NCBI GenBank assembly: GCA_002803225.1
Contig: NXFV01001068.1
Coordinates: 1 to 64,000, forward strand
DNA from: Gamarada debralockiae
Taxonomy: Eukaryota > Ascomycota > Leotiomycetes > Helotiales > Hyphodiscaceae
DNA length: 64,000 bases
Direction: 5' to 3'
Shown here: piece after piece, positions 46,014-57,239 of the stretch
Layout of the letters: each line of letters opens with the position of its first letter
How positions within the stretch are numbered: position 1 is the stretch's first letter
Made by a program: the position numbers and the translations under genes
Notes under the pieces: model-generated
Told to the model about the DNA's origin: nothing
Database searches by the model: none
What the model saw: only the letters and a program-made list of their open reading frames with translations

Positions 46014-47900
46014 TTACGAGAAGTGTTGAGCGAATAGCGAGTGAGAGAAATATTTGGCCTCCCGCGCCGTCACCAGCAACAGACAAGACAACACTGCGAA
46101 TACCGTAGCACGAGCGCGGAAGACGGTATAGCACGAGTCATTGTAACCTTCGTTGCAATCCCTGCCAAGCTGTCCATCGCTCCAGCTATATGCTACTGAA
46201 ATAAATGCTGTGAGGCAGAGAACGCCCATAGTCGTGACGCATACCATTTTATCGATTATGAGTTCCTTGGTGAAGATGCTGACGCGGAGATCGTGGGGTG
46301 GTCGCTACATCAGATCTGACGACACAGCTTCCATTCCTAGCCCGAGAGCTTAGAAGGAGGAGGTTATCATATTCACCCAGAGGGTTTCCAGGGGCCAGAG
46401 AGGGAATACGGAGTGGTCTTCATCGTCGCGGAAGGCGAGGCCGATGAGAAACAAGATCACCTGAGAGATGTTCGAAATGAGGAGGTGCAGAAGGAACTGG
46501 TTTCGGTCAGTCAGTATTCCGCAAGCGTTTGAGAATACCACTCGTTGAATTCAAAATATCCTCCGTATCATGCGCATTCAAAGTACTATAGCCAGGGACC
46601 CAAGCTGTCCGGACAATCATCTGGCCCTGCGTGAGTGTCCCTGTCTTTTTCGAACAGACGTTCGTCACCCGCTGACAGCGTCAATCGCTTGTAACTGCCG
46701 GACCACGACGTTACCGTTAGCCATTGCCTCTTGGTACCGACTGCCATTGTGATAGCGAGAACAGCGATGAGTGACTCAGGAATGTCTTCGATGGCGACGC
46801 AAGTGCCATAGAGGAGAGTCTCACCAGAGATATCCCATTCATTGGCCGAGAAGACGATGATGGTGAGGAGAATAGCAAGGCCGAAGAGCAGATCGCGAAC
46901 CAGCTAAGCTTAACTTCGAGAGGGGTCCCAACGAGACCGAGAACGGATTTGATAGCATTTTTGGCGTACTTCATGAATTGAGCGAGTCGTGGGGTTCTTT
47001 CTTTGCGCGCAGATCCTCCGTTCAGAAGCTCCGCGATACGACCAATTTCGGTTTCAGTAGCGGTCGTAACAATAATACCAGCGCCTCGCCCTTGTGTAGT
47101 TGTCGATGCAGAATACGCCATGTTCGCTCGGTCCCCAATAGGGACGTCAATTTTATCCATGTCGCGGACGGAGTTTTCACAACATGCAAGGTTTCTCCAG
47201 TAAGAAGCGCCTCGCTGGTCTCAAGATTGAATCCATGGATGAGACGCAGGTCTGCTGGGACGATGTCTCCTGTCGCGAGACGTACAATGTCGCCGACGAC
47301 AAGATCTTCGGTCTTGAGCGACTCGATGTGGCCATTGTTGCGGATAACTTTGCATATTGGCGCCGAAAGCGATTTCAGTGATTGCATCGTTCTTCTACAC
47401 AGTAATCCAGGAAGAACCTAAGGGAGGTGAGTTGTAGCCGAAACATTTTGGGAGCGAAACTGACCCACTGATGATATTGAAAAAGATGACAGCGGTGATG
47501 ACAGAGCCTTCGATGTAATCCATTGTTTCATATGAGAGAGCCATTGCTATGCCGAGTACCTGCGTCCCAATGAATAGTGCGGTTTTAAAGGAGATGGAAA
47601 TGATCAATTCAAGAGAGTCAAACTGTTCGAAACCTGCCTTATGAGTACCTCCAGGCCGACGTCCTGTCAGTCCCTTGTATTCTATTCGGTCCATCTCTCT
47701 CGGCGATACGTGGTATTCTCTGTGGTGAGGCCATTGCTTTGAGCAAAGTCAGTACCATGGCCATATACACAGTGTTTGGGAGCTTACTGAATGTTGACAT
47801 TGAGTTTCTGGCAGATTTGCTCAACGTGCAACACGTGTGCAAACTTGCTTGCTCTTGTTGCATCTGCGACAGGAAGATTTAGGGAACTTGTAGTAGTTGT
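46014..47900 (-). pseudogene. ENA-type sodium/potassium P-type ATPase, decayed
   Basis: Pieces in several frames match a type IID P-type ATPase in order. From the right: GTQVLGIAMALSYETMDYIE (membrane helices), TGDIVPADLRLI and SEALLTGET (actuator domain), GRGAGIIVTTATETEIGRIA, then FGLAILLTIIVFSANEWDIS and ESLIAVLAITMAVGTK. The phosphorylation motif reads SKKTGTLTQG, where working pumps have SDKTGT. Soon after, the sequence jumps to the C-terminal helices (NQFLLHLLISNISQVILFLI, ETLWVNMITSSF, then GRDCNEGYNDSCYTVFRARA), so the nucleotide-binding and most of the phosphorylation domain are deleted. With frameshifts, a deletion and loss of the catalytic Asp it cannot pump ions. The ancestor would have exported Na+ or K+ at the plasma membrane. 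Confidence 0.75.
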
Positions 47901-48522
47901 ACCCGTAGAGTTGATTGGGTATCGCGACGGTTGATAGTATCAAAGGCGGGGTCTTGGGATGAAGAGGTAACTTGGGTCTGAACAATTCAATATTGTTCAA
48001 TTGGATACCCACTTAAATGCAGTTTCTGCATCTGTGGCTAACTCGTTCCTCTGCGTAACCACGCTACAAATAACCCTTTCGATCACAAATAGCGGCCATA
48101 TACTTGGAAAAAGGGCTGAAACCCAAAGGAATTAAAGACTAATACGCTTGAATTATGCTCTGCAACGGTCATATTCTAGTTGTCTAAAAAGGTCCAAGAT
48201 AGGCAGCGTCGTAGCCGATTCCTTTCAGCCCTTCATCAATGTTCCAATAGGAGACGTGACCGTCTGCCACAGACCTCAAGAACTGCGAACCCGCTCCTCG
48301 CTTAAACTCAGATGTGCAACGAAACGCCTCTCACCGGTCAAGATACAAAATCAAGGAGAAAAGAAGACGTGAGTGTTCACTGTTCACAATGAGAGACTGG
48401 AGAAGACTTTAGCTTCTGGGTATTGTCTACTGCTCACTTGCGTATTCGATCTAGAAACTCGAGAGGTCGTCACTCAAGAACCTCCTCAGAAAATCATCTC
48501 ATTCACTGTTACGTTGTCCTAT
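47901..48522. other. Intergenic region without a supported gene
   Basis: Short ORFs only. The right end is the 3' flank of the Utp18 gene. Confidence 0.4.
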
Positions 48523-50344
48523 CTAACTCCTTATCTCCCACAATCTAATCTTCCCCGCCTCATTCGCAACCGCGAGCATGTCACTCCCACTCCCAAAAGC
48601 AACCGCTGTGATCCGTCCCAACGGCGTTGAGCTCGTCGGCCAATTCCTATACACCGTACAACTGGGAAGATGCACCAGTCTCAACGCATCTTTCTTCCAC
48701 TTGCTACTCAAAACCAACAGCTGCCCATCAGGACTGATCTCCAGATTACTCGTTGGCGTGGTGAGCTGCTCGAACCGTCTATTCGGCTCCAGTCTCTCCT
48801 TGGTCTTTACTTCGTTTCCGGAAACGAACCCGCGGCGGTCGTAGATGTTGACGACACCGCTTTGCGATCCGATGGCCACCCATCTGTCACCTCCCAACGG
48901 TTTGGGTCCGTTGGGTCCCCCTAGAGCCAGGACAGTAGCAACAATCGAGCCGTCGTCATTCCACCGCGCCAAGAATGACCGGGACTCAACGCTCCATTCG
49001 CCGACCTCCCCTCCTTTCCCAACAACCGTGAAGCCCTCTCCATCACTCCACCACGCAAAATCCGCAACCCCGTTCTTGCCTTCTATACGTGCAGCCGCGA
49101 TCCATTGCGATGTTTTCGCATCCAGGACATTGATTATCCCGCCTCCTTTCTTGCTCGAGCCTATCAATCCCATATATCTCCCACATGGACTCAACTTAAA
49201 TCTCTCCATGGATTTTTGCTCATCTTTGTGCCCATATATCCGGGTTACCTTCTGGATATTACCGGAGGGCAAGTCCCAGATGTGGAAATAGCGCCTACGG
49301 CCCGCGAAGAAGATTTTATCCCCTTGCGGTAATAGGAAGGCGGATGTAGCGACGGGTGTGTTTTTGATGTGTACGGATGTGAGGAGCGGGTTGGGGGTTG
49401 GATGCGCGGTGGGTTGGATGTGATGTAGGTACAGAGTTGACGCTGGGCCGGAGGAGAGTAGGACTGGGTACTCGGGGTGGAAAGAGAGGGATGTAATGGC
49501 GGAAGGCTGGGTGAGAGGGATGTCGCGGGTTCGTTGAATGTCGAGGACTTCAGGTCGGAGCTTGGGATGCTTACCCGTGGTAGGCGCAGTTCGTGCTAAG
49601 GATCCGGCATCTTGTAATAGTCGTGCGAGAGGGAGGGTCGAGAGGTCATCGTCGTCCATATCCATGCCATCTAAGGATATCGAGGAGTTTGAACCAGCTG
49701 ATGACCTGCGCCGGCGTTTCGTGGGTCTCAATGATTGCGCCCATTCTGGCACCGGATTCAAGACTTCAAATTGTCTTCGTAGCCGCCTCGTATATTCCCT
49801 CCCGCTGACAATATCTTCCGCCTCGTTGACTCGTAGTTTTCGTAGTCGTGAATTGCCAGCGAGCGATATTGCTAATCGATCGTCGTCGCTGTCCTCCCAA
49901 GCCGGTGGGTCGCCTTTTTCTCCATCTTCAGAACTCGGTCGTTGTATTAATGCGCTTTCGGGGACGACGGATGGTCCAGAGTCGAGGAAGAATAGCTTAA
50001 GAGAAGTCAGCTCGAGTCCGCAGGGAAATTGAAAGACTTTTTACATCCGCATCGTCAACGCCCTCAAGTCCTCCCTCCCCCTCCTCATCCCCCTCAGATG
50101 TTCCCTCACCGCCTTGCTTGTCCTCGTCATTATTAACATCCACATCTCCACCCAACTGAGCCATAAACCCAGCATCATCTCCTAACACAAGCCTGTCCAA
50201 TTCCTCTTCATCTGAGTCCTTCTCCAACATTCCAAGAATTTCATGGTCGCTCTCTTCCTCATCTTCGTGTCGCTGAAGCTCTACAATAGACTGCTGCTCA
50301 GACTTATGACTGGTAGAGAGCTTTTTAGATCTTTGTCGAGGCAT
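48523..50344 (-). CDS. UTP18: U3 small nucleolar RNA-associated protein 18, WD40 (590 aa)
   Basis: Exons 50344-50045 and 49995-48523 join in phase; the intron has a GCTGAC branch. The start MPRQRSKKLSTSHK leads into a long acidic N-terminus (about 25-100). A conserved segment follows with FEVLNPVPEWAQ before a KRRRR basic stretch. The WD40 propeller begins near ITSLSFHPEYPVLLS and ends with AVANEAGKIRLWEIRS; typical Utp18 stretches are KIFFAGRRRYFHIWDL and ERFKLSPCGRYMGLIG. In yeast, Utp18 is part of the SSU processome in the nucleolus, needed for early cleavage of pre-rRNA to make 18S rRNA. This is the one clear essential housekeeping gene in the window and shows no damage. Confidence 0.93.
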
Positions 50345-51143
50345 TGTGTAGGTTTTGTGGAGTTTTTAATCTGCGGTGTTGGTCGAACAACTTTTTCGAA
50401 ATGCTGCTCTCGATTTTTTGCAGGGGTCATTTTAGCAGTGGTCTGTGCGCTTCAGCCTTGTCCTCCAGCAGCCTCGTCCCGTAGAACGGGACAAGTGATC
50501 ATGTCATTGAAGTTATGAGTACCCTGATACTGAGGTGCATATATCGCTAGTCCAAAATAGGCCTCGAAAGCTTCAATTCAAAATCTCTACCCCTTTCTGA
50601 TGGAGTTCAACCCTTCCCATATATCTACAGCTTGACTCCAGGTCCTCGGACTTCCCCAGCTCTTCGGACTTCTCCAGACCTTCGGTCCTCCCCAGATATC
50701 ACCGTACCTCCTAGGCCTATCAACAGTCATGAATCAGGTTTACGGAGTACGCCATCAATTGATCGATTATCTCTTCTAAATTATAAGTCCAAAGTGTGCC
50801 TTTGAGCTAATTCCAACCACTTTGCCACACTGAAGGCTTTACGTCCCACTATCTCAAAGCACTGAAGCCCCACAGTCCCACAAGCCTCCACAGAAGAGTC
50901 TTCGGCCTTGAGGACAGCTTTAGGCCGAAGCCTTATAAAGTAGCTATTGTGAGCATAAAATTGTTTACATTTCCCCGCGAGAAGATTCCTGCCCCGCTCT
51001 CCAGAGCTCAAATCTGCAGTCTCAATTAGTTTCCGGCTTACCGTATCTAGCAAATGAGACATCAATAGCGTCAACTAGATGCATATAAAGAACACATAGA
51101 TGCCAAACCCAACATTCAGTATTGCCCCTTACCTGGAAACAAA
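50345..51143. other. Divergent intergenic region between UTP18 and the decarboxylase gene
   Basis: Holds the start regions of two genes pointing apart. Short pyrimidine-rich repeats of the type CTTCGGACTTCTCCAG occur at about 50645-50705. No gene is seen. Confidence 0.45.
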
Positions 51144-52196
51144 ATGGAGCGCATAGATGTCCACAGTCATGCCATCCCTCCCAAATATCGACAACATCTC
51201 ATCGAAAATGGGCATCAGAATCCAGATGGAATGCCAGCGATACCCGTGAGTTTCCAGATAACCCACCTAGCAGTATATCCTAACAATCATCAGCCCTGGA
51301 GCGCTGAAGCACATATATCCATGATGAAAGAACTGAAGATCAGTAAATCGATCCTCAGTATCAGCTCGCCCGGGACCCATCTCAAACCTACGGACCACAG
51401 TGCCGGAGCCAAAATGACTCGCTCAGCGAACGAAGAACTGTCCACCGTGTGCGCTGCACACCCCGAGTATTTCCGCTTCTTCGCCTCTCTACCTCTTCCT
51501 TCGGTATCGGACTCTTTGAAAGAGATCGACTACGCAATCGATCATCTCGGCGCTGTGGGCTTTGTGCTGCTCTCGAACGCAAATGGCGTTTACCTAGGCG
51601 ATAAAGCGCTGGATCCAGTGTTTGCAAAACTCAACGAAAGGAGAGCAATCGTGTTCATGCACCCCACTACTTGCAATCTCCTTCCACAGGGCCCAGGAAA
51701 TGGGATCCAAGCCGTGAAACCACTACACCAAATCCCTCGCCCCATGATGGAATTCATGTTCGACGAAACACGGGCAGTGGCCAACCTCCTCTTGTCTGGC
51801 ACTGTAGCCAAGTATCCGCACATAAAATTCATCATGTCGCACTGCGGATGTGCTCTCCCGCCTTTATTGGACCGCGTCGGCGGTTTTTATTCCTTGATTG
51901 GAGCGGGGGATAACCAGAGTGAGGAGTTCAAAAGCTTGTTGAAAGAAAGATTCTTCTTCGATTTGGCTGGCGTTCCGTTTCCGGATCAAATCCACGGGTT
52001 GATGAACACCTTGGGTAAACATGGGGTGGAGCGGCTGCTGTATGGAAGTGATCATTGCTTCACTCCTGCGAAGACGGTGGCCGGCTTGGCGACTGTGATG
52101 GATAAGGGTTGCGAGGAGTTGTTTGGCGCCGAGGGAATGAAGGCAATTTATTCTGGCAACGCGACGAAGTTGTTTGGGATCTCCGCCATGTTGTGA
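51144..52196 (+). CDS. ACMSD-like amidohydrolase/decarboxylase (334 aa, or 350 with intron kept)
   Basis: The frame starts MERIDVHSHAIPPKYR. A 48-nt GTGAGT...CATCAG stretch with a CCTAAC branch (51246-51293) is very probably an intron, although it is stop-free and a multiple of three. Metal-binding residues of the TIM-barrel amidohydrolases are present: HSH at 7-9, His in IVFMHPTTCN, His in IMSHCGC and Asp in YGSDHCF. This group includes aminocarboxymuconate-semialdehyde decarboxylase and the fungal 6-methylsalicylate decarboxylases, which remove a carboxylate using zinc or manganese. Aromatic-acid breakdown is the likely role, with the substrate unknown; no polyketide synthase lies nearby. 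The gene looks intact. Confidence 0.87.
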   Translation: MERIDVHSHAIPPKYRQHLIENGHQNPDGMPAIPVSFQITHLAVYPNNHQPWSAEAHISMMKELKISKSILSISSPGTHLKPTDHSAGAKMTRSANEELSTVCAAHPEYFRFFASLPLPSVSDSLKEIDYAIDHLGAVGFVLLSNANGVYLGDKALDPVFAKLNERRAIVFMHPTTCNLLPQGPGNGIQAVKPLHQIPRPMMEFMFDETRAVANLLLSGTVAKYPHIKFIMSHCGCALPPLLDRVGGFYSLIGAGDNQSEEFKSLLKERFFFDLAGVPFPDQIHGLMNTLGKHGVERLLYGSDHCFTPAKTVAGLATVMDKGCEELFGAEGMKAIYSGNATKLFGISAML

Positions 52197-52449
52197 TGTA
52201 TTCAGATTAATCGGCAGCCTGGCTCTTGAAAAAAAAAAAAAAGTTCAATTTGATTCTGCGACTTGTCCGCTACTAATGGAAACAAGGATTGTAGTAAGTC
52301 ATGAATGAGCCCCTCATTGTTTTCCTTGTTCCCAAAAATAAAGGAAATTTTCTGAAAGTGAAACGCACATTAAGAATCTTTGGGCTGACGGCCACGCCGT
52401 ATCGTCACTGAACTCCCAAGATGTGCCTTTGATCTCACCATAATAGCAA

Positions 52450-55158
52450 TCAATACCAAAGTTTATACCGCTCTGAAGGAGCATTAATGAACGTCGCTCT
52501 ATCCCAATCCTCCAAATTCGAAAAATAATACTCGCAAACTTCATCGACGCAAGGGCAAGCCTCATCGCTAACATCCATAAACCTACCACAGATACAATAT
52601 GGCTTCATCATATTCTTCTCAACAAGAGGGATCATGATTCCGCCTCCACAATTCAAGCCTTCCAGCAGCGAGAGCATGGTGAAGTTTTCCGACAGCCAGG
52701 GCTCACCCTCTGAGAGGCGGCGATAAGTGAGTAGCTCTGTTTGTATCGCGGCCCACAGAGTTCCGATGTCCTTGCTGTCGCCATAGAAGTTTAAGTTTTC
52801 TTTGCTGTGGCCACAAAACTCTTCATCGGTCTCTGCATCGCTCTCATCACGATCGCTCTGGTGGTCTAGGCTCACTCCATAGTCTTCCATGTCATAGTCA
52901 ATGAATGCACTGAAGTCATTATCACGCATTGCTGCTCTTGGATCCCTAGAATACGAGACTCCGGGAGGTTTTGGAGTCCGTTCTTCTTGTGCATAACGAA
53001 GGACGCGGTGGAAAACCTGCCATCCTAATTGCCTCTCTTCTGGCCAGGTCCCTACAAAATCATTGGGAACTTGTCTTATGAGCTCAACCGGATCCAACTC
53101 CTGGTGGCTACACTCATCGGCACTATCTGCATCCAACAAGGCCTTGACAGAGATGTGTGCTTTCAAAAAGGGATCGGCGCCATTTGCAAGAAGACAAACC
53201 AAGCAAGCGAGTATTCCGAACAGATTTTCCCCTTCGAAGCCATTTCGAGCAAGATAGAAAGCCGTGAGAACCAAAGAGTGAAGAGGTCCGAGCTGCAGCT
53301 TCTGTCCGCAGTGCGAGCAAAGTTTCCGGAACAACCCACTCGACGTGTTGATCTTGGGGGCACCTATAGGGCCAAAGATAGTTCCGATGCAATGGCAGAT
53401 AACCTGAACAGATGTATGACAAAACATGTGTTTCCATTCATGTGGGATTGTTGGCCTCCCTTCTGCCAGAAGAGCACGCACGCAAGGGGAGTCGGCGTCC
53501 CATCTGCCACATATATCGACTTCTTCGCCAGGAAATCGGCACTGGTTCTTTAGAGTTTCATCAAGTATAGAAGGAGAGCAAGTCGTGTGCGACTTCAAAA
53601 TGGCGATCATAAGATTATCCAAAACTGTATGGCCAATGTCGTTGATATAAAGTCGTTGAATCGAGCTCAACAAGTTTAGAATTAGATCGTCCAGTATATT
53701 GCAGCAGTCCATGCTACCATCAATATAACTCGTCGCAAGATGGAAAGGATAAATTGAGCCGAAATCTACATCAATGCCTTTCTTTTCTTTCGTTTCGAAG
53801 TGTGTCCAGAGAAGGAGGTTATTTCTCGCTATAATTGCAAAGCCTATAGCTTCTCCTAGAAGCTGCTCGGGAGAGCGCTTGGTAGCTTTGGTAATCTGAG
53901 TCACCGCTAATGGAAGGTCTTCCAAATTTACAGTACTAAAACTGTTGCTCTCAAGGGCCGATTGGAGTCTTTCAGTGAAGACTGGTTCGTATGCCGAAGA
54001 TGACCACTCTGACCAGCTATCTTCGTCATCATACTCATTCTCCTGTTCTAGCTCATGAATACTCCACCGGCATAGTGAAGGCGGGGGCTGCACGTCGTCT
54101 CCTTCGTCTCGATGCGGTGATCCTTGGTTGGCAGGACTATCCATGTCGAATCGGGGGGTGTTAGTCGATGAAATGATCGGATTTTCGTGGTATCGGTCGA
54201 ATTCCAAAAGCTCGGGAGTCCATCTCCGAGGTCCACGACCCCAATGTTTTGCAGTCTTGAAGGAGAATAACCAAAACTGGTACAGCCAGGTTGTGAGGTT
54301 CCTTTAGATCAAGTCAGCTTCTATTGCCATTCTGATGACTTCGTGATACTGACTGTTTTTCCGTTTTCTGGAGCTGGCCAAACAAATCTCCATAATTACC
54401 TTGAATGAATAGTTTAGCGCAATCATTCATAACTGATTTCCTGATAGCGATTATCGTAGGGGAAGGTGCATTGGCGGGAGACTGGGTGGTCATTTGGGAT
54501 TGACCGGCACTTGTTGGGCTAGGTACTGATATATCAATCGGAGTCTGGGGAATTGTAGCAAGCGGAGAAAAGTGATCCACCACTCCGCTGAGTGACGACC
54601 TAAGAGCGCGATAAGGTAGATTCCAATGGATGAACCTATCACCATTAGCATGGACCAAGATATTAAAGACAAGTTCAGCTTACACACCGCCATTCAATTG
54701 TAGCTCATTCTCTCGTCTTGTATTCAAGTGTCTTCGCAATAATTTCTTATCGATTTCCTGGCCGCGATATTGGACAAGCCCGGTCGACATACGGCCCCGG
54801 GTTCGTTTTCGTTTCCCCAGAACTTTGATCGCCTCATCTTTGATGGAGGCTGGAATACTCTTGGACGTTCCCCATTTTCCCAAATGGTGCTTGTACTGGT
54901 GGGCTCTATTTTTGGGTAAAGAATTGTCAGCATTCATCAATCCCAATCCCCAAATCAGTGTAACAACTTCATTTGTTGCAGCGAGACTTACAAAGCATCA
55001 AATCTATATTGAACTTTCATGATTTGGATCACGTCAGACAGAGTGCGGTCTTCATCAACGTAGAGTCGCTCGATGACTGGCTTGAGGTAGTCCCACCTCT
55101 TGTTGAAAGGAACATGCAGGAAGAGATTTTGCGATCCTTCTGCGAGAGGTGGTTCCAT
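52450..55158 (-). CDS. Clr5-domain protein (840 aa)
   Basis: Exons 55158-54992, 54905-54684, 54635-54354 and 54301-52450 join in phase. The ATG at 55158 gives MEPPLAEGSQNLF. Residues about 20-75 form a Clr5 domain (WDYLKPVIERLYVDEDRTLS, then MKVQYRFDAL, AHQYKHHLGKWG), a fungal helical module often found at the start of ankyrin or TPR proteins. The middle has a nuclear-signal-like KRKRTRGR. The long last exon is acidic at its start and otherwise helical, without clear ankyrin motifs; a Cys-rich patch (CICGRF, then CPCVDEVC) near the C-terminus may bind metal. The function is unknown; a regulatory or recognition role is inferred from the domain. The gene is complete. Confidence 0.78.
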
Positions 55159-56491
55159 GATGAATGAATGATTTAAGATTGTCGAGAGTTCGATGCCCAA
55201 GTATTGACTCTTTTGGAGAACGGAAGATCCTGAAATATGAATATTCAGGAGTCAAACTTTCTATTCATGGAGCTGGGGTGACACGCAAGGCTCCTGGCAG
55301 GGCAGACAGTCGCCTGGTGCGAACCACATCCTGAGCTACGGTGCGTCGCGTAAGCAAAAAATTACCAACTGTTAATTTATCCTGAGGCTCAAGATGATGT
55401 TTGACAACGTCAACAGTCTTTAGCTGCATATGATCCCGATCCTTACATAGCTTCGTACTGCACTCGAGCGAATTGTACATGATGACGGGTCGCCCCAACT
55501 GCCCCTATGCGACAGCGCAAGTTATTGTTCAAAAGTCGACCATCCAATGGGAACTCGAAGAATTCCAGTGCCGAAAGCCAGCCAAGTTGACTTGCGCAAG
55601 GTATCCCTGCAGAGCAAAAGTCGACTTTCGAATGAGACTGACGGAAGCGTGATGCTTCCAAGCCACATAAACCAGCCCCGGCGGCCTGCCGTGGACAAAA
55701 GTCGACTTACCAATAATGAGCTGGCAGAATTCGAGGCACCAAACAGGGGTCTGATGCACGTAAAGCCACAATCCAACGAATCCCGGGTCCTACCGTTGAG
55801 CAAAAGTTGACTCTCCAATAGGCGCACCGCTGGAACATCACGATGATCGCGAGTAGCATGATCCTTGATATCAAGTAATAGAGATTCGGAAAGGACTGCT
55901 TGAAGATACGAATTTTCAGAGGGCATGACTGGCCATGCCTGAGCTGTCCAAACACATTGAGTTCCTTTCTGGTCTAGACCATACGTTCACCGACCGAATG
56001 CCCCTTCGGCAAAGCAAGTTCTGTCAAGTAAGCGAACAAAAGAAGACTCTCCAATTGATGCATTTCTTTGCAATCAGATGGCTTGAAAATCGTTGAACAC
56101 CGTCCGAAATTCCCAACGAAATGTTCTCTCGACATGCCGATCTCTGTGCCCCATTCTATACGGTTATTTCGAGTGACTTAGAAGTGGTTCCATTGGAAAG
56201 CCCCACTGCATTCTAAGGAAATACCATTGTTCTCGTGGACTGCTTCCTTCTTGACGCACATCTACCCGGACAACAACTTTGCACTTCTCGAGTCGTTCAT
56301 GGGTACCTCCTTTGGTCCCTGCTTCAAACTCTCTTCATTACATATACCATTATATAGAGAAGTTGCAGCAGCAGTCAAGGGCTTGGAAAGTTCTGCTCCA
56401 GGATTGATAACACCAAAGCGTTTTTAGCGACTGTGGACTCGATTTTGAGCAGTAGAGCAGGCCTATCATATCAAAGCATAGCGTATCCGCC
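55159..56491. other. Intergenic region carrying an interspersed short repeat
   Basis: No gene is supported. The main content is the CAAAAGTCGAC repeat family at 55530-56047, listed separately. The left end holds the start region of the Clr5 gene. Confidence 0.45.
55530..56047. repeat. Interspersed CAAAAGTCGAC repeats
   Basis: The core CAAAAGTCGAC occurs at 55530, 55615 and 55696, and in changed form at 55801 (one mismatch) and 56037 (two mismatches). Each is followed by a similar tail ending CCAAT or CGAAT, so the conserved part is about 19 bp. Spacing is 85, 81, 105 and 236 bp. Sequence between cores shares only weak similarity, such as AGAATTC words. The minus strand reads ATTGGNNAGTCGACTTTTG. 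Confidence 0.65.
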
Positions 56492-57082
56492 ATGATTGAA
56501 GTGGAGGGGTCCAACAAGAAGACTCAGAAGAGGCCCCACAGCACCAGGTAATCCTTCCTGATCATGACTGTTTTAAACCTTGAACTGGAAACTAATACGG
56601 CGACTAGCCCCTCGGGCGAAGAAAAGGCTGTTCATGTCGCCTGCAGCAATGTGAAAACACGGTTATCAACGTCTTCCACTGTCACTCTCAAGAGTGCGAG
56701 CACTTCGAAAGGCACAGTGTCCTCACAAAACACCTCTCTATGCACGTTCGACGACGTTCTGCATAATCTTAATGAACACGGCAGCTGGAATGAGGACCGG
56801 GGACAAGATCTCCACTGTATCGGATCTCAATTCTGGAATTGCGGCAACACACAACCTCTCCCTAGTCTCGCACAATTTCACCAGCGTACAAAATGCCCAT
56901 CCCAAAACCATGTACAGGGAACGGTCCAACGGGCTTATGCTGCACAACAAGATTCCAATCCGATGAATCGATATTTGTCTGAGCCTGCATCGGAGCAGCC
57001 TGCGCTTTTGTATCGACCAGACACTGGACAGCTTTCGATTTATAAGGGGTGTTGGTGCTCTCGAATCGTTGAGTTGAAGTGA
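56492..57082 (+). CDS. Small hypothetical gene, possible zinc-finger relic
   Basis: An ATG at 56492 and a convincing 60-nt intron (56548-56607, ACTAATAC branch) lead in phase to an open frame to 57082 (176 aa, Ser/Thr-rich, no known domain). In another frame the same exon reads CHSQECEHFERHSVLTK then HLSMH, which has the spacing of a C2H2 zinc finger but ends at a stop soon after. Either the present frame is real and the finger is chance, or this is a broken zinc-finger gene. Confidence 0.3.
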
Positions 57083-57239
57083 TAGTCGAACTTCACAACG
57101 CCGGTGTGGTAAGGCAATGGTATGTAGGGAGTAGTCTGGTCATCTCGTGGTTTCTCATTGCGTTATATTTGCGGGATAATGGTTTCGTCCTTGGAATTTG
57201 TTATAGAAAACTCATCTTGCTTAGCCAACGGAGTTGCTA

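Noticed and set aside
55530..56047. CRISPR array
   Set aside because: The spaced repeat looks superficially like one, but the spacing is uneven, the cores diverge and the setting is a eukaryotic genome.
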